A DNA stretch of 64,000 nt from an uncultured Prevotella sp. (GTDB lineage: Bacteria; Bacteroidota; Bacteroidia; Bacteroidales; Bacteroidaceae), in NCBI GenBank assembly GCA_937895845.1, contig CALBLK010000029.1, forward strand, positions 19,664-83,663. Reading direction: 5' to 3'. This document shows, one piece after another, positions 51,896 through 59,927 of this stretch. Positions within the stretch are counted from its first letter, which is position 1. Every line of letters begins with the position of its first letter. The notes beneath the pieces are model-generated. The model had not been told where the DNA came from. It made no database searches and was given only the letters and a program-made list of their open reading frames with translations. A program made the position numbers and the translations under genes.

Positions 51896-53980
51896 ATGAA
51901 AAAGACATTCAGTAACAGCATCGGCAGAAGCACCGTGGCGCTGGCCTGCGCCGCGGCGGCCCTGCTCAGCGCCGGCCCGGCACAGGCGGCCGGCAAGTGT
52001 GACACCAAGAAGACACCCGCCGGCACGGGCAACCCCTACCTGCCGCTGTGGGAGCACGTGCCCGACGGCGAGCCGCGCGTGTTCGAGGACCCCGACCGCC
52101 CGGGCCACTACCGCCTGTATCTCATCGGGTCGCACGACACGAGGCTCGGCAGCTACTGCGGCGCCGACGTGCGCATGTGGTCGGCGCCGGTTGACAGTCT
52201 CACCGCGTGGCGCGACGAGGGGCCGGTGTTCACCTACCGCGTGCAGAACCAGTGGGATGTGATGTACGCCCCCGACATCGTGGAGATACGCCAGAAGGAC
52301 GGCTCCAAGGTGTACTACCTCTACCCGCACAGCCGGGGCAGCCGCCGCGAGGCGATGGTGTGCAAGGGCACAAGGCCCGACGGCCCCTTCACGCCGGTGA
52401 ACCTCAACGCGGAGGGCACGGCCACGGTGCCGGGCAGCATCCTGGGCTTCGACCCGAGCGTCTACGTGGAGCCGGTGACCGACCCGGCCGACCCCGACTA
52501 TGCCCTGGGCTTCAGGGCGTGGGGCTTCTGGGGCTTCCAGCGCTCGTCGGCGGCGCAGCTCGACCAGCGCACCATGTACTCGGTGCGGCCGGGAACGGAG
52601 ATAATACCTTACTTCATACCGGCCTGCACGCCCGACGGCAGGGTGCGCGACCCGAAGGGCACCGCCTACCCCGCGCTGTACAAGGGGCAGAAGCCCGAGG
52701 AGTTCGGGTTCTTCGAGGCCTCGTCCATCCGCAAGGTGGGCAACAAGTATGTGATGATTTTCTCGGGCTACTCGGGCAAGGAGTACGGCATGGGCAACAC
52801 CAACTCGACCCTGCGCTACGCCTATGGCGACAGTCCGGTGGGGCCGTGGCGCAGCGGCGGCGTGCTGGTTGACAGCCGCGGCGTGGTGCCGAGCCTCGAC
52901 GGCAGCCGCCTGGCGGGCTCCAACGCGGCGCACAACACGCACGGCAGCCTGCAGGAGGTCAACGGACAGTGGTATGTGTTCTACCACAGGCCGCCGCGCA
53001 ACTTCGGCTACGCACGCCAGGCGATGGTGGCGCCGGTGACCGTCCGGTGGGACACCAAGGCGGTGGCCGACGGGGGGCGCGTGGTGATTCGCGGCTACAA
53101 CCCTTATGCTGCTGACAGTGTGTGGACGGCCAGGGCGGCCGACGGCCACGAGTACACGGGCGCCGAGGTGACCTCGGAGGGCTTCCAGATTTTCGGGCTC
53201 GACCCCTACAAGTACTACTCGGCCGGCTACGCGTGCTACCTGTCCGACGTGGGCAGCCAGCAGGACTCGTGGGACAACTGGGACAACAGCATGCCCATCC
53301 GCGTGAAGGGCGGCAGCATCATCGGCTACAAGTATTTCGGCTTCGGCGGACTGGACAGGGCCACCAAGGGCCTCCAGCCCTTTGCCGGCACGCGCAAGGG
53401 CAACAACACCAGGCTCAACCTGTTCATAGAGCCGGCGACCGACAAGGCGTTCAGCGTGGAGGTGTGGCTCGACGGGCCGGTGGACAACGCCACATGGCAG
53501 GGGCGCAAGCTCGGCACGGTGGACGTCCCGGCGCGCTCGGCGCGCAAGGTGACGCGCTTCCAGCTTGACGTGGCCGGAGCCGTTGACGGACTGGGCGGCA
53601 AGCACGCCGTCTTCCTCGTGGTGAACGGACAGCGCGACGCGCAGCTCTGCACGCTCCACGGACTGGGCTTCACGGCCAAGGGGCAGCGCATGGACTTCCC
53701 GGCACCGCCGGCGGTCAGCGTGAGCGTTGGCGGCAAGGCGGTGAGCCTGCCCGCCGTGCCGGAGCCGTCGACCACGGCCAACGGCTACACGGACAACACG
53801 CACTATGCCACCACGTTCAAGGTGGCGCCAGGAACCAAGGGCGCTCCCAAGGTGACGGCCAAGGCCAGCAGCAAGGATGTGCGCGTAAAGGTGACCCAGC
53901 CCGCGTCGGCCCGGGGCACAGCCATTGTGGAGTGTGACTACAAGGGTGCGCGCAAGGTCTACACCATCAAGCTTGAATAG
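51896..53980 (+). CDS. GH43 family glycoside hydrolase, exported
   Basis: 694 residues from ATG 51896, with a signal peptide (about residues 1-32, ending AQAAG). The N-terminal five-bladed beta-propeller shows NPYLPLWEHVPDGEPRVFED, YLIGSHDTR, VMYAPDIVEI, and FFEASSIRKVGNKYVMIFSG, the placing of Asp, Asp and Glu expected for GH43; RLAGSNAAHNTHGSLQEVNG follows. A CBM6-like carbohydrate-binding domain (IIGYKYFGFGGLD, FIEPATDKAFSVEVWLDGP) and a C-terminal beta domain complete it. GH43 enzymes act on arabinan, xylan or related side chains; the exact bond is not predictable. It would complement the pectate lyase. Confidence 0.86.
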   Translation: MKKTFSNSIGRSTVALACAAAALLSAGPAQAAGKCDTKKTPAGTGNPYLPLWEHVPDGEPRVFEDPDRPGHYRLYLIGSHDTRLGSYCGADVRMWSAPVDSLTAWRDEGPVFTYRVQNQWDVMYAPDIVEIRQKDGSKVYYLYPHSRGSRREAMVCKGTRPDGPFTPVNLNAEGTATVPGSILGFDPSVYVEPVTDPADPDYALGFRAWGFWGFQRSSAAQLDQRTMYSVRPGTEIIPYFIPACTPDGRVRDPKGTAYPALYKGQKPEEFGFFEASSIRKVGNKYVMIFSGYSGKEYGMGNTNSTLRYAYGDSPVGPWRSGGVLVDSRGVVPSLDGSRLAGSNAAHNTHGSLQEVNGQWYVFYHRPPRNFGYARQAMVAPVTVRWDTKAVADGGRVVIRGYNPYAADSVWTARAADGHEYTGAEVTSEGFQIFGLDPYKYYSAGYACYLSDVGSQQDSWDNWDNSMPIRVKGGSIIGYKYFGFGGLDRATKGLQPFAGTRKGNNTRLNLFIEPATDKAFSVEVWLDGPVDNATWQGRKLGTVDVPARSARKVTRFQLDVAGAVDGLGGKHAVFLVVNGQRDAQLCTLHGLGFTAKGQRMDFPAPPAVSVSVGGKAVSLPAVPEPSTTANGYTDNTHYATTFKVAPGTKGAPKVTAKASSKDVRVKVTQPASARGTAIVECDYKGARKVYTIKLE

Positions 53981-53981
53981 G

Positions 53982-54040
53982 CTCGGCGTTGGTGCTCTCC
54001 GGCGCGGTCAGCGGGGCTGGCCGCCCGGGCCAGCGCCGAG
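53982..54040. terminator. Hairpin between convergent genes
   Basis: CTCGGCGTTGG (53982-53992) and CCAGCGCCGAG (54030-54040) pair with one G-U. It starts two bases after the GH43 stop and runs into the end of the pseudouridine synthase gene. Confidence 0.45.
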
Positions 54041-55657
54041 GAAGTCAGGTCCGGGCGCGGCGCAGTAGCTCACGCGCAGCCCCGTCACGGGGTGGATGAA
54101 CGACAGGCGCTCGGCATGGAGGTACAGGCGCGGCGCGGGGTGGCCGTACAGGGGGTCGCCCACAATGGGCAGGCCGAGACCGGCGGCATGGGCGCAGTGT
54201 ACGCGCAGCTGGTGGGTGCGGCCAGTGTGGGGCGTCAGCTCAACGAGCGTGCGCCCGCCACCAACAGCGCGCACGCACCAGCCGGTGACGGCGGGCTTGC
54301 CCCGCACGGGGTCGACCACCTGGCGCGGCCGGTCGAGCGGGTCGGGGCGCAGGGGCAGGCTGACGGTGCCGGCGGCCGCGCCGCGCCACTCGCCGTCAAG
54401 CAGCGCCACGTAGCGCTTGCCCACACGGCGCGTGGCAAACTGGGCCTGCAGCGCCACCTGAGCCTCGCGGCTCTTCGCCACGAGCAGCAGTCCGCTGGTG
54501 TCCATGTCGAGCCGGTGGACAACGAGCGGCTCCGCCTGGCCGCGCCACAGCTGCCGCAGCTCGCCAACCACCGAGCGGCGCCCGGTGCGCCCCGGCACGC
54601 TGAGCATGCCGGCCGGCTTGACCACCACACAGTAGTGCGCGTTGTCTTCGACCACCTGCAGCGCGCCACCGCCGTCGGCCTCCAGAGGGTTGGGCTCGAC
54701 GTCAAGCCCCTGGAGCATGAAGGTGAGTATGGGCAGGCACTTGCCACGGCAGGCCGGGTAGTAGTGCAGGTGGTGGCGCACCTCGCCCCGGGGCGACTCG
54801 CCCCACCAGAACTCGCCCATGCAGAGAGGCTCCATGCCGCTGGCGTAGGCGCACTGGAGCAGGCGCGGCGCACAGCAGTCGCCGGCCCCCGACGGGGGCG
54901 TGCGGCCCACCGTCCGGGCGAAGATGTCAGCCAGGTGGCTCCGCTCGCCGCGGGCGTTGCTCACCACATACTGGCTGAAGAGCCACTGTTGCAGCCGGTC
55001 GCTGCGCCGCTTCCGCTCTGCCTTCAGGTCGCCTACGGCCTTGTCGATGGCGGCTATCTGCTGCGCCAGCGCGTCGCGCTCGGCCGCCTGCCGCCGCTTC
55101 AGCCTCACCAGTCCGGCCTTCATAAACTGGCTCTCGCGCACCAGTGCGGCCAGGGCCTCGCCGGTGGCGGAGGGCCGCAGGGCATCGCGCCGCCGCTTGG
55201 CTGCGGCCATGTGCTCCTTATATAAAGTAAGTTCGCGCGCGTGCCCGCGCGACAGTTCGTCCAGCCGGCGTGCCAGCGACTGCCGCCGGCCGTCGCCCTC
55301 CATGGCGGCTATGTGGCGGCTGAGGGCCGAGATGGCGGCCTCACCGGTCTTGAAATGGCCGCCGGGACGCTGCGAGTCAAACACGGGCGGCACAAACCAG
55401 GGCCAGTCGCAGCGCTCGCCCAGCAGTCCCGAATAGGCCGCAAGGAACCCCAGCCGGCCCTGCCACCGCACCACCAGCACGCCAAACATCTTGCCCCGGC
55501 GCAGCTCGGCGGCCCACTGCGGCCGGGCCTGCAGATAGCGCTGCACCGAGGCCGAGGCCGCAAGGGTGAGCGGATGGGGGGTGTAGTGAAAGGGACAGGT
55601 GAACAGCCGGGGCGGCTCCAGCCGGGTGTCAAGGGGGTGGAAAAAGGAATGTGTCAT
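54008..55657 (-). CDS. RluA family pseudouridine synthase with a long N-terminal extension
   Basis: 549 residues. The catalytic domain starts near 340: VVKPAGMLSVPG, HRLDMDTSGLLLVAK with D384 as the nucleophile, RRVGKRYVALLDG, and LTPHTGRTHQLRVHCAHAAG. The N-terminal 330 residues are unusual for RluA: a globular part (FHYTPHPLTLAASASVQRYL, RWQGRLGFLAAYSG), a coiled coil (about 135-225) and ARTVGRTPPSGAGDCCAPRL then YASGMEPLCMGEFWWG. The same layout occurs in some Bacteroidota and proteobacterial synthases. The target uridine is unknown. Confidence 0.9.
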   Translation of the reverse strand: MTHSFFHPLDTRLEPPRLFTCPFHYTPHPLTLAASASVQRYLQARPQWAAELRRGKMFGVLVVRWQGRLGFLAAYSGLLGERCDWPWFVPPVFDSQRPGGHFKTGEAAISALSRHIAAMEGDGRRQSLARRLDELSRGHARELTLYKEHMAAAKRRRDALRPSATGEALAALVRESQFMKAGLVRLKRRQAAERDALAQQIAAIDKAVGDLKAERKRRSDRLQQWLFSQYVVSNARGERSHLADIFARTVGRTPPSGAGDCCAPRLLQCAYASGMEPLCMGEFWWGESPRGEVRHHLHYYPACRGKCLPILTFMLQGLDVEPNPLEADGGGALQVVEDNAHYCVVVKPAGMLSVPGRTGRRSVVGELRQLWRGQAEPLVVHRLDMDTSGLLLVAKSREAQVALQAQFATRRVGKRYVALLDGEWRGAAAGTVSLPLRPDPLDRPRQVVDPVRGKPAVTGWCVRAVGGGRTLVELTPHTGRTHQLRVHCAHAAGLGLPIVGDPLYGHPAPRLYLHAERLSFIHPVTGLRVSYCAAPGPDFLGAGPGGQPR

Positions 55658-55695
55658 GCTGAGGGGCCCCTCGGGGCCATTGGTCGTTGTGGGTG

Positions 55696-55703
55696 CAAAG
55701 GTA
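55696..55703 (-). promoter_or_regulatory. -7 box for the pseudouridine synthase
   Basis: TACCTTTG on the minus strand, 39 bases before the ATG at 55657. Confidence 0.55.
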
Positions 55704-55745
55704 GAAAGTTTTTGGCTTCCGGGCCGCCTTAAGGGAGAAAATGAC

Positions 55746-55753
55746 TATATTTG
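55746..55753 (+). promoter_or_regulatory. -7 box for the aldo-keto reductase
   Basis: TATATTTG fits TAnnTTTG, 43 bases before the ATG at 55797. Confidence 0.55.
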
Positions 55754-55796
55754 CAAGCGACAACACTTGAAAACCCACCAACCACTCAAAACAAAC

Positions 55797-56753
55797 ATGC
55801 AAACGGAAAACTACACGGCCAGCGAGCGCCGCTACGACGGCGGCATGGAATACGCCCGCTGCGGCCGCAGCGGCGTGCTGCTGCCCAAGGTGAGCCTGGG
55901 CTTCTGGCACAACTTCGGCGGCGTGGACGACTACGGCAACTGCCGCGCCATCGCCCGCTACGCCTTTGACCACGGAATCACCCACTTTGACCTGGCCAAC
56001 AACTACGGCCCGCCCTACGGCAGCGCCGAGCGCACGCTGGGGCGGCTGATGGACGACGACCTGCGGCCCTACCGCGACGAGCTGTTCATCGCGACAAAGG
56101 CGGGCTACGACATGTGGCCCGGGCCCTACGGCAACTGGGGGTCGAGGAAGTACCTGACGGCCAGCCTCGACCAGAGCCTCAGGCGGATGAAGCTCGACTA
56201 CGTCGACCTGTTTTACAGTCACCGCTACGACCCGCAGACCCCGCTCGAGGAGACACTCCAGGCACTGGTGGACATCGTGCGCGCCGGCAAGGCCCTCTAT
56301 GTGGGCATCTCGCGCTGGCCCCTGGCGGCGCTCAAGGTGGCCGTCGCCTACCTGCGCGAGCGCGACGTGCCCCTGCTCATCTACCAGGGGCGGCTCAACA
56401 TGCTCGACCAGGCGCCCGTCGAGGAGGGCATCACCGAGGAGTGCGCGCGCGAGGGCGTGGGGTTCATCTCGTTCTCGCCGCTGGCCCAGGGGCTGCTCAC
56501 CGACCGCTATCTCAACGGCATCCCGGCGGACAGCCGGATGCAGCGCGGCAAGTTCCTGCGCCGGGAGATGCTCACCGACGAGCTGCTCGCCCGCCTGCGC
56601 CAGCTCAACGGCGAGGCCGCGGCGCGCGGCATGTCGCTGGCTGAGCTGGCGCTGTCGTGGGTGCTGCGCCACAAGGCGGTGACCTCGGTGCTCGTGGGCG
56701 CCAGCAGCACGCGCCAGCTGGAGCGCAACCTCAAGTGCCTGGAGGCACAGTAG
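55797..56753 (+). CDS. Aldo/keto reductase (YghZ/GAP-reductase-like)
   Basis: 318 residues from ATG 55797 (MQTENYTASERRYDGGMEYA). The barrel shows HFDLANNYGPPYGSAE (Asp and Tyr of the catalytic tetrad), FIATKAGYDMWPG (Lys) and LFYSHRYDP (His), followed by ISFSPLAQGLLTDRYLNG and VLVGASSTRQLERNL for NADPH. The N-terminal length and WPGPYG loop fit the L-glyceraldehyde-3-phosphate reductase subgroup. Cytoplasmic reduction of aldehydes or methylglyoxal is likely; the substrate is not certain. Single-gene unit. Confidence 0.92.
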   Translation: MQTENYTASERRYDGGMEYARCGRSGVLLPKVSLGFWHNFGGVDDYGNCRAIARYAFDHGITHFDLANNYGPPYGSAERTLGRLMDDDLRPYRDELFIATKAGYDMWPGPYGNWGSRKYLTASLDQSLRRMKLDYVDLFYSHRYDPQTPLEETLQALVDIVRAGKALYVGISRWPLAALKVAVAYLRERDVPLLIYQGRLNMLDQAPVEEGITEECAREGVGFISFSPLAQGLLTDRYLNGIPADSRMQRGKFLRREMLTDELLARLRQLNGEAAARGMSLAELALSWVLRHKAVTSVLVGASSTRQLERNLKCLEAQ

Positions 56754-56762
56754 GGCGCACGC

Positions 56763-57818
56763 TCAGCACAGCAGGGCAACCACACCGGCCACGGTACGCA
56801 CCGTGGCCTTTTCGTTTCCGCGGGTCACCACAAAGCCGGTGGCGGTCACCGTGACCGACACGCCGGCCATGAGGGGGGCGGCGGCCCCACCGGGGCAGCC
56901 GGCGCCACCCCCCTCCTCCGCCACACCGATGCCCTGGCGGAGCAGGGCCTTGCGCAGCAGGGCGAGCCGGGTGGCATCGCTGCCGACCGCCCTGACGCGG
57001 CGCGTCACCGGCAGACGGATGGCAAAGAGGCCGGTGCGGGGGGCGAACACCAGACTGTCTGACTCAAAAAAAGAGGACAGCAGCCCGCTGAGCGCCAGAT
57101 CCTCGGGCGTGCCCACGGCCAGCGGCCGGCGGCGGTCCATGAGCCACACGGTGTCGGCCAGCTGCAAGGCCACGTCGACATCGTGGGTTGACAGGAAGAC
57201 CATGCGGCCGGTCTGCCGGCAGACGCGGCGCAGCAGGAGCATCGTCTCCACCTTGCTGGGATAGTCGAGGAAGGCGGTGGGCTCGTCAAGCAAGACAACG
57301 GGGGTCTGCTGGGCCAGCGCCCTGGCCACCATCGCCTTTTGCCGCTCGCCGTCGCTCAGGGTGCCCACCGCGCGCTGGGCCAGGGCTTCCATGCCCACCG
57401 TGCGCAGGGCCTCGTCGACCACGCGCCAGTCTTCGCCGGTACAGCGGCCCCAGAAGCCGGTGTAGGGCGTGCGCCCCAGGGCCACCAGCTCGCGCACGGT
57501 AAGCAGTGCGGCCGACGGACGCTCGGTGAGCACCACGCCGACGGTGCGCGCCAGCTCGCCGCCACGCAGACTGCCAAGCGGGCGGCCGTCGATGCAGAGG
57601 GTGCCGCCCAGCGGGGGCTGGAAGCCGGAGAGGGTGCGCAGCAGGGTTGACTTGCCCGCGCCGTTGGCCCCCAGCAGACAGGTGAGCTCGCCGCCGCGGA
57701 GGGTGGCCGTGAGGCCGCTGGCAACGGCCAGCGGACCCTTTCCGGTGGCATAGCCCACGGAGAGGTTGCGAAGCTCGAAACGGTGAGGAGGGCGCAATGG
57801 GGCGGAATGAAGGCTCAT
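56763..57818 (-). CDS. FecE-type ABC transporter ATPase with a C-terminal extension
   Basis: 351 residues from ATG 57818. Walker A GANGAGKST (50-58), signature LSDGERQKAM (154-163), Walker B VVLLDEP (174-180) and H212 of the H-loop are complete. The sequence is closest to ATPases for iron-siderophore or cobalamin uptake. About 90 residues beyond the usual end (VTRRVRAVGSDATRLALLRK and a Gly-rich stretch) are unexplained. No permease or binding protein lies nearby, so its partner is elsewhere. Divergent from the helicase gene. Confidence 0.88.
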   Translation of the reverse strand: MSLHSAPLRPPHRFELRNLSVGYATGKGPLAVASGLTATLRGGELTCLLGANGAGKSTLLRTLSGFQPPLGGTLCIDGRPLGSLRGGELARTVGVVLTERPSAALLTVRELVALGRTPYTGFWGRCTGEDWRVVDEALRTVGMEALAQRAVGTLSDGERQKAMVARALAQQTPVVLLDEPTAFLDYPSKVETMLLLRRVCRQTGRMVFLSTHDVDVALQLADTVWLMDRRRPLAVGTPEDLALSGLLSSFFESDSLVFAPRTGLFAIRLPVTRRVRAVGSDATRLALLRKALLRQGIGVAEEGGGAGCPGGAAAPLMAGVSVTVTATGFVVTRGNEKATVRTVAGVVALLC

Positions 57819-57858
57819 AAGCAATGGGACCGGGCCGCAAGGAAGGCCCGCACGGCTG

Positions 57859-57866
57859 CAAAAGTA
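57859..57866 (-). promoter_or_regulatory. -7 box for the ABC ATPase gene
   Basis: TACTTTTG on the minus strand, 41 bases before the ATG at 57818. Confidence 0.5.
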
Positions 57867-57875
57867 GCGTTTTAT

Positions 57876-57906
57876 TTTGTGATTCGCGCCATTTTGGCTA
57901 ATTTTG
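57876..57906 (+). promoter_or_regulatory. Promoter for the helicase gene
   Basis: TTTG (57876-57879) and TAATTTTG (57899-57906) are exactly 19 bases apart, the best match to the Bacteroidota consensus in the window. The ATG at 57953 is 46 bases further. Confidence 0.65.
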
Positions 57907-57952
57907 TCTGTCAAAAGGCGGCCCGCAAGCCGCCGGAAACACCCCACAAAGC

Positions 57953-59869
57953 ATGACAGGCGGCACCACACCATCTCCCATACAGGCCCTCACCCGGCAG
58001 AAGCTGCTGCTCCAGCTGGAGTACAGCGCCGAGCGGGAGGCGTTCAGAAAGCAGACCGAGGCCACCGGACTGGCCCGCATGGTGAAGCGGGGCGACGCGT
58101 GGTTCCCGCTGCGCGTGGCCCAGAGCTACTACAACTCGCTCAACCAGCGCGTGGTGGAGGTGGCACGCACCACCGACACGGACATCGAGCACAACTTCGA
58201 GTACGGGCGGCCGGTGTGCTTCTTCAGAATGGCGGACAGCGCCGGCGGCGGCCCGCAGGGGCGGCGGCCGGCCTACCTGCCGTTCACCGGGACAGTGAGC
58301 TATGCCGACGGCGACCGCATGGTGGTGGCCGTTCCCGACGGCTGCAACATGGCAGACCTCCAGGGCGGGGGCCGCCTCGGCGTGCAGCTCTCCTTTGACG
58401 AGACGAGCTACCGCCTGATGTTCGAGGCACTGGACCGCGCCATCAGGGGCAAGGGACGGCTGGGCGAGCTGCGCGACCTGTTCGGCTCGGCCCGGAAGGC
58501 GGGCCGGCTCGCGCTGCCGTCCATGCGCTTCCCCTACCTCAACGCCACGCAGGAGGAGGCGGTCAACGAGGTGCTCCGCGCCAAGGACGTGGCCATTGTG
58601 CATGGCCCGCCCGGCACCGGCAAGACCACCACACTGGTGGAGGCCATCTACGAGACGCTGCGGCGCGAGAACCAGGCGCTGGTGTGCGCGCAGAGCAACA
58701 TGGCCGTCGACTGGATTGCCGAGAAGCTGGTTGACCGCGGCGTGAACGTGCTGCGCATCGGCAACCCCACGCGCGTGAACGACAAGATGCTCTCGTTCAC
58801 CTACGAGCGGCGCTTCGAGGCGCACCCCGACTACCCGCAGCTGTGGAGCCTGCGCAAGGCCATGCGCGAGCTGCGCGCCCGGCGGCGGCGCGGCGACGAC
58901 CGCTACCACCAGCGGATGGACAGCCTGAGGAGCCGCGCCACCGAGCTGGAGCTGCGCATCAACGCACAGCTCTTCGGCGAGGCGCGGGTCATCGCCTCGA
59001 CCCTGACGGGCAGCGCCAGCCGGCTGCTCGACGGCATGCGGTTCGGCAGCGTGTTCATCGACGAGGCGGCACAGGCGCTCGAGGCGGCCTGCTGGATAGC
59101 CATCCGCCGGGCGGGGCGCGTGGTGCTGGCGGGCGACCACTGCCAGCTGCCGCCCACCATCAAGAGCGTGGCGGCCCTCAAGGGCGGGCTGGGGGTCACG
59201 CTGATGGAGCGCATAGCCCGGCAGAAGCCCGAGACGGTGACGCTGCTGAAGGTGCAGTACCGCATGAACGAGGACATCGCGCGCTTCCCGAGCGAGTGGT
59301 TCTACGGGGGCGAGCTGGTCTCGGCGCCCGAGGTGAGGTTCCGCAGCATCCTCGACTTCGACCTGCCCATCAGCTGGATTGACACCGGCGGGGACGGCGA
59401 GGGGCACGAGGAGTTTGTGGGCGAGAGCTTCGGCCGCATCAACAAGGGGGAGGCCGAGCAGACCCTGAGCGCGCTGGAGGCGTACCTCGGCCGCATCGGC
59501 AAGCGGCGCATCCTCGACGAGCGGATTGACGTGGGGGTGATTTCGCCCTACCGCGCGCAGGTGCAGCACCTCAGGCAGCTCATCGCCCGGCGCGAGAGCC
59601 TCAAGCCCTTCAGGCGGCTCATCACCGTGAACACGGTGGACGGGTTCCAGGGGCAGGAGCGCGACGTCATCCTCATCTCGCTCGTGAGGGCCAACGGCGA
59701 CGGGCAGATTGGCTTCCTGAACGACCTGCGGCGCATGAACGTGGCCATCACCAGGGCGCGCATGAAGCTCATCATCCTGGGCAGCCGGGCCACCCTGACA
59801 CGCCACCCCTTCTACCTCAGGCTGTGGAACTACATCCAGACGCTGCGCGAGGAGTGCGGCGGGCGCTGA
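57953..59869 (+). CDS. Upf1/IGHMBP2-like superfamily 1 helicase
   Basis: 638 residues. Walker A GPPGTGKTT (218-226), Walker B VFIDEAAQALE (370-374 region), GDHCQLPPT, VQYRMNEDIARFP, TVDGFQGQERDV (561-572) and NVAITRAR (596-603) are the SF1B helicase motifs in order. The N-terminal 190 residues form the beta-barrel (1B-like) and stalk region. It would unwind nucleic acid 5' to 3' with ATP; RNA or DNA preference is not visible. The next gene starts 58 bases later on the same strand. Confidence 0.9.
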   Translation: MTGGTTPSPIQALTRQKLLLQLEYSAEREAFRKQTEATGLARMVKRGDAWFPLRVAQSYYNSLNQRVVEVARTTDTDIEHNFEYGRPVCFFRMADSAGGGPQGRRPAYLPFTGTVSYADGDRMVVAVPDGCNMADLQGGGRLGVQLSFDETSYRLMFEALDRAIRGKGRLGELRDLFGSARKAGRLALPSMRFPYLNATQEEAVNEVLRAKDVAIVHGPPGTGKTTTLVEAIYETLRRENQALVCAQSNMAVDWIAEKLVDRGVNVLRIGNPTRVNDKMLSFTYERRFEAHPDYPQLWSLRKAMRELRARRRRGDDRYHQRMDSLRSRATELELRINAQLFGEARVIASTLTGSASRLLDGMRFGSVFIDEAAQALEAACWIAIRRAGRVVLAGDHCQLPPTIKSVAALKGGLGVTLMERIARQKPETVTLLKVQYRMNEDIARFPSEWFYGGELVSAPEVRFRSILDFDLPISWIDTGGDGEGHEEFVGESFGRINKGEAEQTLSALEAYLGRIGKRRILDERIDVGVISPYRAQVQHLRQLIARRESLKPFRRLITVNTVDGFQGQERDVILISLVRANGDGQIGFLNDLRRMNVAITRARMKLIILGSRATLTRHPFYLRLWNYIQTLREECGGR

Positions 59870-59875
59870 CCGGCA

Positions 59876-59892
59876 GGGCGGCAACGCCGCCC
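59876..59892. terminator. Small hairpin between helicase and LTA-synthase-like gene
   Basis: GGGCGGC-AAC-GCCGCCC, seven pairs and a 3-base loop, seven bases after the helicase stop. No T run; could be a weak terminator or an internal processing site. Confidence 0.35.
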
Positions 59893-59927
59893 GCAATGAC
59901 ACCAGACACCGACAAACAAGACGACAC

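Noticed and set aside
57953..59869. Upf1-like helicase as part of an anti-phage island
   Set aside because: Neighbours are an ABC ATPase and envelope enzymes, not nucleases or methyltransferases; single-gene housekeeping helicase is more likely.
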